A DNA stretch of 64,000 bases from Gemmatimonadota bacterium (lineage in GTDB: Bacteria; Gemmatimonadota; Gemmatimonadetes; Gemmatimonadales; Gemmatimonadaceae): NCBI GenBank assembly GCA_028287305.1, contig JAQBPX010000038.1, forward strand, positions 124,001-188,000, in the 5' to 3' direction. The notes under the pieces were generated by a model, which was given only the letters and a program-made list of their open reading frames with translations, was not told the DNA's origin and ran no database searches. Made by a program: the position numbers and the translations under genes. This document shows, one piece after another, positions 16,579 through 25,347 of this stretch. Position 1 is the stretch's first letter. Every line of letters starts with the position of its first letter.

Positions 16579-16697
16579 GTGACTCCCTCGCTGGACGACG
16601 ACCCGGCATTCCACCGGCTGAACACGAAAGATAGTGTCGGCCGCCGTCGCCCGAACCTGAGCAAAGGTATGGATTTACGTAAATACTGTCCGAACGG

Positions 16698-17561
16698 TCA
16701 GTAAATGAAGACCGGGGTGCCTACCGCCACCATCTCGTAAAGCTTGTCTATGTCGGCATTTCGAAGGCGGACACATCCGTGGCTGACCGAATGGCCAATG
16801 CTCTCTGGATGATCCGTACCGTGGAGCGCGTAGCCGTCCCCGATGTTCAGTCGGTGGGTCCCCAGCACCCCCATGTACTTGCGGGCGTTGGTCCCGTAGG
16901 GGGGCACCACGATGTTGCCGTTCACCACCAGCTCGTGCCCTTCCTTGGCCTCGAGCGCCGTTACCTGCCCGTTGGGGGCGCGGCGCACCAGGTCGTTGCC
17001 CTGGACCGAGATCACCGAGCCATCGGACGCGGTCACCTGGTCCCCACGGTTCATCTTCACCACGCCTAGCCCCTTCTTCTGGGCCATCTCCACAAAGTGC
17101 CAGTCGGGGGGAATCCAGGCGGGCGCCGAGTCCTTGGACTGGACCACCAGCCGCCCGCGAGGCGTCTCGAACTTCCACTGCCCTGCCGCTCCGCCGCCCC
17201 CCTCGAGCACCTTGCCACTCCCCGTGGCCACCTGCGTGGTGAACAGGACCGAGTCGCCCTGCTTGTACCAGAGGCGATGGTCCTCGATGCTCACCACGAT
17301 GTATGGCTTGTCCTTCGACGGCAGCTCCGCGCTGGAACCCAGCACCTGCCGGAGGCTGTCCGACTCGGCGCCGACCTGGTGCCGGACCTCCTCGAGCAGC
17401 CCGAGGTTGTCGTTGAACACCATGCGGCTCACGTCGCGCTCGTAGCGCGCATCCACCGTATGGCCGAAGACCACGGTGCTGCCGAAGGCCACGAGCACGA
17501 ACGCGCCGATCAGCCCCCAGGCGAGCAGGCCACCGTGCCGGAAGAATCGAATCATTCCCAT
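16698..17561 (-). CDS. L,D-transpeptidase (YkuD family)
   Basis: A 287-residue protein with one N-terminal membrane anchor (about residues 9-33) and a helical linker. A C-terminal YkuD domain follows, beginning near PYIVVSIEDHRLW (residue 82). The active site is complete: ALHGTDHPESIG near 248 and SHGCVRLRNADI near 262, with the catalytic cysteine. Such enzymes form 3-3 cross-links in peptidoglycan or attach proteins to it. It begins one base after the stop of a homologous upstream gene that lacks the catalytic residues. Two in-frame ATGs (17561 and 17555) are possible starts. Confidence 0.87.
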   Translation of the reverse strand: MGMIRFFRHGGLLAWGLIGAFVLVAFGSTVVFGHTVDARYERDVSRMVFNDNLGLLEEVRHQVGAESDSLRQVLGSSAELPSKDKPYIVVSIEDHRLWYKQGDSVLFTTQVATGSGKVLEGGGGAAGQWKFETPRGRLVVQSKDSAPAWIPPDWHFVEMAQKKGLGVVKMNRGDQVTASDGSVISVQGNDLVRRAPNGQVTALEAKEGHELVVNGNIVVPPYGTNARKYMGVLGTHRLNIGDGYALHGTDHPESIGHSVSHGCVRLRNADIDKLYEMVAVGTPVFIY

Positions 17562-17562
17562 G

Positions 17563-18318
17563 TCAGTAGAAGTACACCGTGGTGCCGCTCTTGATCGCGG
17601 CGCGCACGGCACGGATGTCCTCGGATCGCGCCCGGATGCTGCCCGGGAGCACGTAGCTGCTGTCGTTGAGCGGCCCCACCGAGGGCATCGAGTAGATCAC
17701 GGTGCCTCCCGCCAGGACGATGGCATCGGGGCCCAGCGCGCCCTTGAGCGCGCGCTCCGCTGGCACGGGCAGCCCGCGATCCTGGTAGACCCATACGGGC
17801 ACCTCCCACGCGTCGTCGGCACCCATCAGCCGCTCCACGGTGCGGGCACCGCGCGGCGAGGCAAGGTGCACCGTGTCCGCACCAGCGCCCACGCGCTTCT
17901 CCGCCCCCACCTGCAGCGGCATGGCGCGGAGGATGGCGCCCTCCTGCTCCAGGTACATGATCGTGCTGTCCACCGCGACGCTGAGGTGCAGCGCCTGCGC
18001 CACGTGCGCCTGGCGGCGCATGAGCTCCACGGTGACCTTGAGCCGGTCCTCGTCATTGGCCATCGCCGCGTCGGCGCGCTCGCGCTCCACCTTGGTCATG
18101 CCGTCGCGAAGCCGGGCGACCTCCGACGCGTAGCGCTGTCGCTGATAAAGCAGGTAACCGTCGGTGGCAAGCAGCGCGGCAATGGCGATGGCGAAGGTCA
18201 CGATCACGCCCGGGTAGGCGTGCCGGAACTCGCTCCAGCTGTCGCGTCGTCGATCGTTGGCGTCCGGGCTGCGCTTGTCGGCGCCGCCGGGAATCGCGGT
18301 GAGCTTTCTGCGGGTCAT
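17563..18318 (-). CDS. Degenerate L,D-transpeptidase paralog without catalytic residues
   Basis: A 251-residue protein with an N-terminal membrane helix (about residues 35-55) and a coiled-coil-like linker. Its C-terminal domain aligns with the YkuD domain of the next gene: ILRAMPLQVGAEKRV against the equivalent VLFTTQVATGSGKVL, a shared SPRG/TPRG turn, and the same C-terminal ending (TTVYFY against TPVFIY). Where the active enzyme has SHGCVRLRNADI, this one has LPGSIRARSEDI, so both the histidine and the catalytic cysteine are gone. The first histidine motif is also replaced (VIYSM). A start at 18348 would add ten residues. It may be a regulatory or structural partner of the active enzyme. 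Confidence 0.68.
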   Translation of the reverse strand: MTRRKLTAIPGGADKRSPDANDRRRDSWSEFRHAYPGVIVTFAIAIAALLATDGYLLYQRQRYASEVARLRDGMTKVERERADAAMANDEDRLKVTVELMRRQAHVAQALHLSVAVDSTIMYLEQEGAILRAMPLQVGAEKRVGAGADTVHLASPRGARTVERLMGADDAWEVPVWVYQDRGLPVPAERALKGALGPDAIVLAGGTVIYSMPSVGPLNDSSYVLPGSIRARSEDIRAVRAAIKSGTTVYFY

Positions 18319-18479
18319 GTCAGTGGATTGGGGCACGAACTCGGCCATCCCTCTTTCCCGCGCGACGGCGAGATGTTCCCCGCAACGGGCGAATCGCTGT
18401 TGGGGGGTCCTGCAGCAACGTACATTTCGGGCCGGTTGGCGCCATGCTGGCGCCGCGCGAACGTGAATCGTGGAGAGGC

Positions 18480-20030
18480 ATGGCCGAGAGCAGGCGCCCC
18501 GTGGTGCTCGTCGTCCTGGACGGCTGGGGGTATCGCAAGGAGCGCGAGGGGAATGCGATCGCCATGGCGAACGTCCCCACATGGGACCGGCTGTGGGCGC
18601 GCGGCTCGCGCACGCTGCTCGATGCCTCGGGCATCGCGGTGGGGCTGCCCGAGGGACAGATGGGCAACAGCGAGGTGGGTCACCTCAACCTGGGCGCCGG
18701 TCGCGTGGTGATGCAGGACCTGGTGCGGATCTCGGAGTCGGTGCGCGACGGGTCGTTCTTCCAGAACGCAGCATTTGTGCAGGCGATCGCGCGCGTCAAG
18801 GCCAGCGGCGGGACCCTCCACCTGGTGGGACTCATCGGCCGCGGCGGCGTGCATGCCATCGACCAGCACCTGTTCGCGCTCCTCGCACTGGCGGAGAAGC
18901 AGGGCGTGGAGCGCGTGGCGATCCACGCACTGATGGACGGGCGCGACTCGATGCCCACGTCGGGGCTCGCGTTCCTGGAGGACGTGATCGCGCACGCCGG
19001 CCGCAACGCAAGGATTGCGAGCGTGGGTGGCCGCTACTTCGGCATGGACCGCGACAAGCGCTGGGACCGCACCCTCAAGTGGTACCAGTCCGCCGTGGAG
19101 GGAACGGCGCCCACGTCGACGGACGCACTCGCGGTGATCCGTGACGCCTACGCGCGCGGCGAGACCGATGAATTCGTGACGCCCACCACGATCGTGGACG
19201 CCAGCGGCGCCCCGGTGGGCGCCATGCGCGACGGCGACGCGGTGATCTGCTTCAACTACCGCTCCGACCGCATGCGCCAGATCGTGCGGTCGCTGTCGCT
19301 CGAGGGGTTCGACGGCTTCGACGTGTCGAAGCGGCCCAGGGTGGACCTCGTGACGATGACGGTGTACGACCAGACCTTCAGCGTGCCGGTCGCCTTCCCG
19401 CCGCAGAGCATGGCGAAGATCGTGGGCGAGGTGATCAGCGCGAGTGGCCGCACCATGTTCCGCACGGCGGAGACGGAGAAATACGCGCACGTGACCTACT
19501 TCTTCAACGGCGGGCACGAGCCGCCGTATCCCGGCGAGGAGCGCGTGCTGATCCCCAGCCAGCAGGTGGCGACGTACGACCTGGCGCCGGAGATGAGCGC
19601 CCTCGGCGTGACGGACGCGCTCTGCGGGGCCATCGAGGGGCGGGCACACGACTTCATCCTCTGCAACTACGCGAATGGCGACATGGTGGGGCACACGGGC
19701 TCCATCCCCGCCACGCTGAAGGCGGTGGAGACGGTGGACACGTGCCTGGCGCGCGTGATCGCGAGCGCCGAGAAGGCCGGCGCGCGGCTGCTGGTGACGG
19801 CGGACCATGGCAACTGCGAGATGATGATCGACCCCGCGACGGGGGGCCCCCACACCGCGCACACCACCAACCCGGTACCATTCATCGTCGTCGATCCCGA
19901 CGGCGATCGCGAGCTGCGCGCCGGTGGCGCGCTCTGCGACGTGGGACCCACGATCCTCACCATGCTCGGCATGGACCGCCCCGTCGAGATGACGGGCGTC
20001 GACCTGAGACAGACCGGAGCCAGGCAGTGA
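18480..20030 (+). CDS. gpmI: 2,3-bisphosphoglycerate-independent phosphoglycerate mutase
   Basis: A 516-residue glycolytic enzyme that interconverts 3- and 2-phosphoglycerate using two manganese ions. The N-terminal metal site VVLVVLDGWGYRKEREGNAI and the GNSEVGHLNLGAGRVV loop with the phosphoserine are intact. HALMDGRDSMP and CNYANGDMVGHTGS follow, and the second metal cluster is LLVTADHGNCEMM. Length is normal. The ATG at 18480 has a GGAGAGG ribosome site; an upstream in-frame ATG at 18444 does not. The stop overlaps the GTG of the next gene, so an outer-membrane protein is co-translated with it. Confidence 0.95.
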   Translation: MAESRRPVVLVVLDGWGYRKEREGNAIAMANVPTWDRLWARGSRTLLDASGIAVGLPEGQMGNSEVGHLNLGAGRVVMQDLVRISESVRDGSFFQNAAFVQAIARVKASGGTLHLVGLIGRGGVHAIDQHLFALLALAEKQGVERVAIHALMDGRDSMPTSGLAFLEDVIAHAGRNARIASVGGRYFGMDRDKRWDRTLKWYQSAVEGTAPTSTDALAVIRDAYARGETDEFVTPTTIVDASGAPVGAMRDGDAVICFNYRSDRMRQIVRSLSLEGFDGFDVSKRPRVDLVTMTVYDQTFSVPVAFPPQSMAKIVGEVISASGRTMFRTAETEKYAHVTYFFNGGHEPPYPGEERVLIPSQQVATYDLAPEMSALGVTDALCGAIEGRAHDFILCNYANGDMVGHTGSIPATLKAVETVDTCLARVIASAEKAGARLLVTADHGNCEMMIDPATGGPHTAHTTNPVPFIVVDPDGDRELRAGGALCDVGPTILTMLGMDRPVEMTGVDLRQTGARQ

Positions 20031-20737
20031 CACGATTTTCCCTTCCGCGCCGCATCGCGTGCGCCCTCGTCCTGATCGTCGCGCCCAACCTGGCGCATGC
20101 GCAGGAAGTGGGTCACGAGCCCGCGAAGAGCCCCTACAAGGACCTCGAGACCACGCAGGAGCTCACCCCCTACGCCGGGTGGTACAGCGCGCGTCCCGAG
20201 CCGGCCGGCGTTGCCCCGCGCAGCGGCGCGATGGTGGGCCTGCACTACGGCTGGCGGGTCGCCGGGCCGGCCACGCTGATTTCCGACGTGTTCTACGTGA
20301 ACTCGCAGCGCCGGGTCATCGACCCGAGCAAGAGCGCGGCGACGCGGCTGGTCTCCGACGGCAGCGCGCCGCTCTACGGGGTGTCGGCCGGCCTCGCACT
20401 CTCGGTGCCGGGCGCCAAGAGCTGGCACAGCCTGGTGCCGGAGGCGCGCGGGGCGGTGGGGCTGCTCTCGGACTTCGCGACGAAGACCGATCCGGGCGGC
20501 TTCCAATACGGCACCCGCTTTGCATTCGTCTGGGGTGCTGGAGTGCGCTACGTGCCCGGGGGACGGTGGGGCCTGCGGGCCGACTGGACCAACTACCTCC
20601 ACACGATCTCGTATCCCACGTCGTTCTTCGTTTCCTCGGCTGATGGCAGCACCGTGCTGCCGAGCCAGACCCCACGATCGCTGTGGCGCAACGATCCGAC
20701 GCTGTCGCTCGGGGTGTCGTACCTCTTCTCGCGGTAG
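20027..20737 (+). CDS. Outer-membrane beta-barrel protein, unknown function
   Basis: A 236-residue protein starting at a GTG that overlaps the gpmI stop (GTGA). It has a signal peptide (residues 1-25, ending LAHAQ) and then alternating amphipathic beta strands ending in SLGVSYLFSR, a typical outer-membrane insertion signal with a terminal aromatic-x-x-arginine pattern. About eight strands can be counted, as in small OmpA/OmpW-type barrels or the lipid A deacylase group, but no catalytic motif is visible. Its co-translation with gpmI is probably fortuitous operon packing. Confidence 0.7.
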   Translation: MTRFSLPRRIACALVLIVAPNLAHAQEVGHEPAKSPYKDLETTQELTPYAGWYSARPEPAGVAPRSGAMVGLHYGWRVAGPATLISDVFYVNSQRRVIDPSKSAATRLVSDGSAPLYGVSAGLALSVPGAKSWHSLVPEARGAVGLLSDFATKTDPGGFQYGTRFAFVWGAGVRYVPGGRWGLRADWTNYLHTISYPTSFFVSSADGSTVLPSQTPRSLWRNDPTLSLGVSYLFSR

Positions 20738-20785
20738 CATCGGTCAGCGCCGGCGGCGGTCCGACCACCTAGCGGCGGAGCTGCC

Positions 20786-21298
20786 ATGGCGCGCGATTTC
20801 GAAGACATCCACGACCTCGAGAGCCTGAACGACGTCGAGCTGCGCGAGCTGGTGCGCACGCACCTCGCCGCGCACAACGGCCTGGACGTCGACGACTTCT
20901 CGGTGCGCATCGACGACGGCGTGGTGGTCCTCGCCGGCCGCGTGGGCACCGAGGGCGAGCGCCGCATCGCGGAGCACGTGGTCACCGACTCGCTCGGCGT
21001 GATGGAAGTGCGCAACGAGCTGGTGGTGGACCCGATCCGCCGCGCCGAGAGCCCGCTCGACATCGACGAGCACCTGGCGGAGGAGGAGCGCACCGAGGGG
21101 CTGCAGCTCGGCGACCGCCCGGTGTCGTTCTCGCCGGAATCGGAGCACCTCGCCGACGGCTTCGACGAGGAGAGCGAGGGCACGACCGACGTGCTGCACG
21201 CCATCGAGAATGGCCAGCCGTGGATCCCGCCGGAGAGCCCCACGCAGGAGGGGCTGGACGGACAGGATGCGTATCCGGGGAGTGGGGAGAATCATTAA
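20786..21298 (+). CDS. BON-domain protein
   Basis: A 170-residue protein without a signal peptide. Residues about 14-80 form a BON domain (LRELVRTHLAAHNGLDVDDF, then a strand pair around VVLAGRVGTEGERRIAEHVV and the final VMEVRNELVVD), the module used for phospholipid or envelope binding in OsmY-like proteins. The remaining acidic tail (about 80-170) is low in complexity. A GGAG ribosome site precedes the ATG. No signal peptide argues for a cytoplasmic role or an unconventional export route. A strong hairpin follows the gene. Confidence 0.8.
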   Translation: MARDFEDIHDLESLNDVELRELVRTHLAAHNGLDVDDFSVRIDDGVVVLAGRVGTEGERRIAEHVVTDSLGVMEVRNELVVDPIRRAESPLDIDEHLAEEERTEGLQLGDRPVSFSPESEHLADGFDEESEGTTDVLHAIENGQPWIPPESPTQEGLDGQDAYPGSGENH

Positions 21299-21343
21299 GG
21301 GGACTGAGGTATGAGGGGCTGAGGTGTGGGGAGGATTCGGAAT

Positions 21344-21373
21344 GGGGCGACTGCGCTATGGCGCAGCCGCCCC
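21344..21373 (+). terminator. Strong GC hairpin after the BON gene
   Basis: GGGGCG and CTGCGC pair with GCGCAG and CGCCCC around a TATG loop, with one internal mismatch. No long T-run follows, so termination may depend on the hairpin or on Rho. Confidence 0.55.
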
Positions 21374-21423
21374 TTCGTCATCAGTGTTCTTCCCAGTCCC
21401 CAGCCCCCCAGCTCCCCAGCCCC

Positions 21424-21429
21424 TATCTT
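21424..21429 (+). promoter_or_regulatory. Candidate -10 box next to the PTPS start
   Basis: TATCTT is separated from the ATG at 21436 by six bases. This is the spacing expected for a leaderless transcript; no ribosome site is present. Confidence 0.4.
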
Positions 21430-21435
21430 CACCCC

Positions 21436-21864
21436 ATGCCCCTCTCCCTCACTCGCCGCGTGACCTTCGCGGCGGCGCACCGCTATCGCCGCCCCGAGTG
21501 GTCGGATGCGCGGAATGAGGAAGCGTTCGGGGCGTGCGCGCGACCGAACTACCACGGCCACAGCTACACCTGCGACGTCACCGTCTCCGGTCCCGTGGAC
21601 CCCGACACCGGGATGCTCGTGGACCTGCAGCTGCTCGACGCGGTGCTCGCGCACGAGGTCCGCGCCCGCTTCGACCATCGCAACATCAACCTCGACGTGC
21701 CCGCCTTCGCCGACGGCAAGCGCATTCCCACGGGCGAGGAGCTCGCGGCGTACATCGCCGACTGCGTGCAGCGCTCACTCACGACCGGGGGCTCCGGCGC
21801 GCGCGTCACGCAGGTGACGCTGGCCGAGGACGCCACGCTCAGCGCCACCTGGCGGCACGAGTGA
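21436..21864 (+). CDS. 6-pyruvoyl-tetrahydropterin synthase / QueD-family enzyme
   Basis: A 142-residue T-fold enzyme. Zinc-binding histidines are seen in FAAAHRYRR (residue 15) and NYHGHSYTCDV (about 39-45), the catalytic cysteine in FGACARPN, and the pterin-binding glutamate in VTLAEDATL near the end. QueD makes 6-carboxytetrahydropterin for queuosine; PTPS makes the tetrahydrobiopterin precursor. The FGACARPNYHGHSY spacing resembles the PTPS form (FGKCNN-type) more than short bacterial QueD, so a pterin-cofactor role is possible. The next gene starts almost at once, and molybdopterin genes follow; no other queuosine genes are seen. Confidence 0.85.
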   Translation: MPLSLTRRVTFAAAHRYRRPEWSDARNEEAFGACARPNYHGHSYTCDVTVSGPVDPDTGMLVDLQLLDAVLAHEVRARFDHRNINLDVPAFADGKRIPTGEELAAYIADCVQRSLTTGGSGARVTQVTLAEDATLSATWRHE

Positions 21865-21869
21865 CCAGC

Positions 21870-22532
21870 ATGGCCGACGCGCCGCGCCGCTGCATCGGGG
21901 CCGTGCTCGCGGGCGGGCGTGCCTCTCGCATGGGCGGCGCGCCCAAGGGGCTCGCCACGGTGGGCGGCACCCGCATCGTGGATCGCGTGATGGCGGCGCT
22001 GCGCGCGGTGACCGACGAGGTGATCATCGTGGCAGCGCAACCCGACGCCGGGGAGTGGTGCCCGGGAACGCCGGTCGTGAGCGACCGCGTGCCGAACCTC
22101 GGGCCGCTGGGCGGAATCGACGCAGCCCTCGCGAGCGGCGCCGACGTATTGGTGGTCGCATGGGACATGCCCTTCGTCACGCCCGCGCTGCTCGCTGCGC
22201 TGCGCGAGCGCGGGGAGCGCGCGCACGCGGACGCCGTGGTGCCCGAGGGCGAGGGCGCGCACGGGCTCGAGCCGCTCTGCGCATGGTACGCCGCCTCCAC
22301 CGCGCAGTTCTTCGCCGAGGCGATCGCGAGCGGCGACAGCGCGCTGCACCGGACGCTGCGCACGCTGCCGCGGCTGGTGATCGTGGAGCGCGACGCGCTG
22401 CGCAGCTTCGGCAACCCCGCGCAGCTGCTCACCAGCGTGAACACGCACGCATCGCTGGCACGGGCGCAGAAACTCGCGCGCGGCGGCCCGACCGCCGGGC
22501 TCACCGACCGCAGCCCTCGCCCGCCCTCCTGA
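21870..22532 (+). CDS. mobA: Molybdenum cofactor guanylyltransferase (MobA-like)
   Basis: A 220-residue nucleotidyltransferase. The GTP-binding signature is AVLAGGRASRMGGAPKGLA at residue 10, followed by NLGPLGGIDAAL near 73 and the metal-binding VAWDMPFVTPALL near 93. MobA attaches GMP to molybdopterin to form the bis-MGD cofactor. The start at ATG 21870 is the simplest; a GTG at 21861 that overlaps the PTPS stop would add three residues. The gene runs directly into dacB. The last 30 residues are low in complexity and lie outside the fold. Confidence 0.85.
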   Translation: MADAPRRCIGAVLAGGRASRMGGAPKGLATVGGTRIVDRVMAALRAVTDEVIIVAAQPDAGEWCPGTPVVSDRVPNLGPLGGIDAALASGADVLVVAWDMPFVTPALLAALRERGERAHADAVVPEGEGAHGLEPLCAWYAASTAQFFAEAIASGDSALHRTLRTLPRLVIVERDALRSFGNPAQLLTSVNTHASLARAQKLARGGPTAGLTDRSPRPPS

Positions 22533-24065
22533 ATGCGCGCACGAGCGACGCTGTCAGCCCTCACGCTCGCGATGGCCTGCGCGCGAGGTGCGATCGCGCC
22601 CAGCCCGGCGCCCATGCCGGCGCCCACGCCGGCGCCCAGCGTGGTGCCACCGCGCGTCCCGGTCGCGCAGGAACGCGCCGCGCTCACGCAGTCGCTCGAC
22701 TCGCTCGTGGGGGGCGCAGAGTTTCGCAACGCGTTCTGGGGAATCCTGGTGGTGGATCCGGTGCGCGGCGACACGCTCTACGCACGAAACCAGGCGAAGC
22801 TCTTCACGCCCGCGTCCAACCAGAAGCTGCTCACGAGCGCCATCGCGCTCACCCAGCTCGGCGCTGACTTCACCTGGCAGACGCGCCTCCATGCGAGCGG
22901 CACGGTACGCGACTCGGTGCTCGACGGGAACCTGATGGTCGAGGGACGCGGCGACCCGGGCGTGAGTGACCACGCGCTGGGCGATGCGATGATCCCGCTG
23001 CACGCGCTCGCCGATTCGCTGCGCGCGCGGGGCATCCGCCGCATCACGGGCAGCGTGCTCTCGTACGGCGACGCATTTCCCGGCTCCACCGCTGGCGATG
23101 GCTGGGAGATCGATGACCTCGACTATTCCTACGGCGCCCCCACCGACGAGCTGCTGCTGAACGAGGGGTTCACCTCGGTGATCCTCACCGCCGGCGCGCG
23201 CACCGGCGACCCGGTGGGCATCCGGCTGTCGCCTCCAGTGCCCGAGGCGATTCGCGCGATCGACAACCGGCTGCGGACTCGCACGCGCGCCGACTCGCTC
23301 TCCACCTTCCAGCGCATCTCCTCGGTCGTCGATACGCTGAGCAACAGCGTCGTGCTCACCGGCGAGCTTGTCGCGGGCGCCACCGACACCATCGAGGTGG
23401 TGCATCGCACGCCGAATGGCGCGTACCTCGCCGCGCTCCGCCGCGCGCTCGCGGACCGGGGCATCACGGTGGTCGGCGGCGGTCACGCGAACGGCTCGGC
23501 CGCCGAGAACGTGCTGGTGACGCAACACTCCCTCGCGCTGCGCGAGGTGCTGCCGCTCTTCCTCAAGCCCTCGCAGAACCAGCTCGGCGAGCTGCTCTTC
23601 CACACGCTCGCGCTCGAGAAGACCGGTGTCGGCAGCGCCGACAGCGCGCGCGCCGTGTACGAGCGCCAGCTCAGGGCGTGGGGCGCGAGCGACGACGGGC
23701 GCATGGTGCGCGACGGCAGCGGCCTTTCCCGGCGCGACAAGGTCTCCCCCGAGACGATCATCCGCGTGCTCGACGCGATGCGCCGCAGCCCGGACTTTCC
23801 GCTCTACTACGCGTCGCTCCCGATCGCCGGAGTGGACGGCACCATCCGGCGCCGCATGCGCGGCACCAGCGCCGCGGGCAACGTGCACGCCAAGACCGGC
23901 ACGCTCACGGGGGCGCGCTCACTCTCCGGGTACGTCACGACCGCCGACGGCCAGCTGCTCCTCTTCAGCACGCTCTGCAACAACTACACGGTCTCCACCG
24001 CCATCGTGGACCGGCTGTCGGACGCGCTGGCGATTCGCCTCGCATCCATGCGCCTCGCGCCCTGA
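22533..24065 (+). CDS. dacB: D-alanyl-D-alanine carboxypeptidase/endopeptidase, PBP4 (S13) family
   Basis: A 510-residue secreted serine enzyme that trims or opens peptidoglycan cross-links. After an N-terminal export signal and a proline/alanine-rich linker, the active-site tetrad SNQK is at about residue 92 (TPASNQKLLTSA). The SQN motif is near 347 (KPSQNQLGELLF) and the KTG box near 452 (HAKTGTLTGARS). The long insertion between the first and second motifs is typical of PBP4. A possible lipoprotein cysteine is at residue 17. It starts immediately after the mobA stop and eight bases before moeA, an unusual place for a cell-wall gene. Confidence 0.9.
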   Translation: MRARATLSALTLAMACARGAIAPSPAPMPAPTPAPSVVPPRVPVAQERAALTQSLDSLVGGAEFRNAFWGILVVDPVRGDTLYARNQAKLFTPASNQKLLTSAIALTQLGADFTWQTRLHASGTVRDSVLDGNLMVEGRGDPGVSDHALGDAMIPLHALADSLRARGIRRITGSVLSYGDAFPGSTAGDGWEIDDLDYSYGAPTDELLLNEGFTSVILTAGARTGDPVGIRLSPPVPEAIRAIDNRLRTRTRADSLSTFQRISSVVDTLSNSVVLTGELVAGATDTIEVVHRTPNGAYLAALRRALADRGITVVGGGHANGSAAENVLVTQHSLALREVLPLFLKPSQNQLGELLFHTLALEKTGVGSADSARAVYERQLRAWGASDDGRMVRDGSGLSRRDKVSPETIIRVLDAMRRSPDFPLYYASLPIAGVDGTIRRRMRGTSAAGNVHAKTGTLTGARSLSGYVTTADGQLLLFSTLCNNYTVSTAIVDRLSDALAIRLASMRLAP

Positions 24066-24072
24066 CGCGCTC

Positions 24073-25347
24073 GTGAGCGACGCCACGCCCCTGTCCGCCG
24101 CCGAGGCGGCGCGCCGCATCGTGGGCGGGCTGCAGCCGCTCGCGGCCGAGCACGTGGCGCTCCGCGACTCGCTCGGCCGCGTGCTCGCCGGGGATGTGCG
24201 CTCGCCCGTGGCGCTGCCGCCGTGGGACAACTCCTCGATGGACGGATACGCAGTGCGCGCCGAGGACGTGCGCGGTGCCAGCGCGGCGCAGCCGGTGACG
24301 TTGCGCGTGGTCGCGACGGTGGCGGCGGGTGCAAGTCCCTACTCCGGCACGGTGGGGCGCGGTGAGGCGGTGCGCATCATGACGGGCGCACCAGTGCCGG
24401 CGGGCGCAGACAGCGTGGTGCGCGTGGAGGACAGCGACGCCGGCGAGGTGCGCGTGGAGATCCGCGGTGACCGCGATGCGATGCGCAACGTGCGCCCGCG
24501 TGGCGAGGACCTCGCCCCCGGCGACCTCGCCGGTGCGCGCGGCAGCATCGTGACGCCGGCGCTGCTCGGCGTGCTGTCGTCCGTGGGCGCGGCGCAGCCG
24601 CTGGTGCATCGCCGGCCGCGTGTCGGCATCCTCGCCTCGGGCGACGAGCTGGTGGACGTCGAGGACTTCGAGGCCGTGGCGCGGGGGGAGCGCATCGTGT
24701 CGTCCAACAGCTACACGCTCGAGGCGCTCGTGCGCTCGGCGGGCGGGGAGCCCGTGCGCCTCGGCATCGCGCGCGACGACCTGGCTGACGTGGTGGCACG
24801 GCTGGACGCGGTGACGAACTGTGACCTGCTGCTCACCACGGGCGGCGTCTCGGTGGGCGCATTCGACTGGGTGCGCTCGGCGCTCGCGTCGCTCGGCGCC
24901 GACCTCCGCTTCTGGCGCGTGCGCATCCGTCCCGGCGCACCGCTCGGCTTCGGCCTGCTTCGCGGAATGCCCTGGATCGGGCTGCCGGGCAATCCCGTGT
25001 CCACCATGGTGACCTTCGAGCTGTTCGCCCGCCCCGCGCTGCGGCGGCTCGCAGGCCACGCGCTGCCCTTCCGTCGCCCCATTGCAGTGCGGTTGCGTGA
25101 GCGCGTGTCGATCAACGCGCCCCTGTCGCACTTCCTGCGCGTCACCCTCGAACCTGCGAGCGACGGCGTGTACGAGGCGCAGCTCACGGGCGCGCAGGGC
25201 TCGGGACTGCTGACGTCCATGGCCAGGGCCGACGCGCTGCTGATCGTTCCCGCGAATCGCCCGGTGATCGAGGCGGGGGAGCTGGTGGACGCGCTCCTGC
25301 TGGGCGAGCGTGCGCCGCACGGGGCCGAGTGCGGGCTGCCGGAGTGA
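24073..25347 (+). CDS. moeA: Molybdopterin molybdenumtransferase
   Basis: A 424-residue MoeA protein, which inserts molybdate into adenylylated molybdopterin. Key blocks are PPWDNSSMDGYAVRAEDV near residue 52, RIMTGAPVPAGAD near 101, and the central MPT-binding stretch TTGGVSVGAFDWVRSAL near 255. The LPGNPVSTMVTFELFARPAL segment is near 305, and the usual C-terminal beta barrel closes the protein. The start is GTG at 24073, eight bases after dacB. With mobA it shows that molybdenum cofactor is matured here, although moaA-E are not in view. Confidence 0.92.
   Translation: MSDATPLSAAEAARRIVGGLQPLAAEHVALRDSLGRVLAGDVRSPVALPPWDNSSMDGYAVRAEDVRGASAAQPVTLRVVATVAAGASPYSGTVGRGEAVRIMTGAPVPAGADSVVRVEDSDAGEVRVEIRGDRDAMRNVRPRGEDLAPGDLAGARGSIVTPALLGVLSSVGAAQPLVHRRPRVGILASGDELVDVEDFEAVARGERIVSSNSYTLEALVRSAGGEPVRLGIARDDLADVVARLDAVTNCDLLLTTGGVSVGAFDWVRSALASLGADLRFWRVRIRPGAPLGFGLLRGMPWIGLPGNPVSTMVTFELFARPALRRLAGHALPFRRPIAVRLRERVSINAPLSHFLRVTLEPASDGVYEAQLTGAQGSGLLTSMARADALLIVPANRPVIEAGELVDALLLGERAPHGAECGLPE

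Larger units (their letters stand above)
21299..21433. repeat. G-rich/C-rich mirrored repeat between the BON and PTPS genes
   Basis: Left tracts such as GAGGGGCTGAGGTGTGGGGA (21314-21333) face C-rich tracts at 21392-21423. The central GC hairpin is listed separately. The wording resembles the repeats at 14413 and 15465. Confidence 0.55.
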
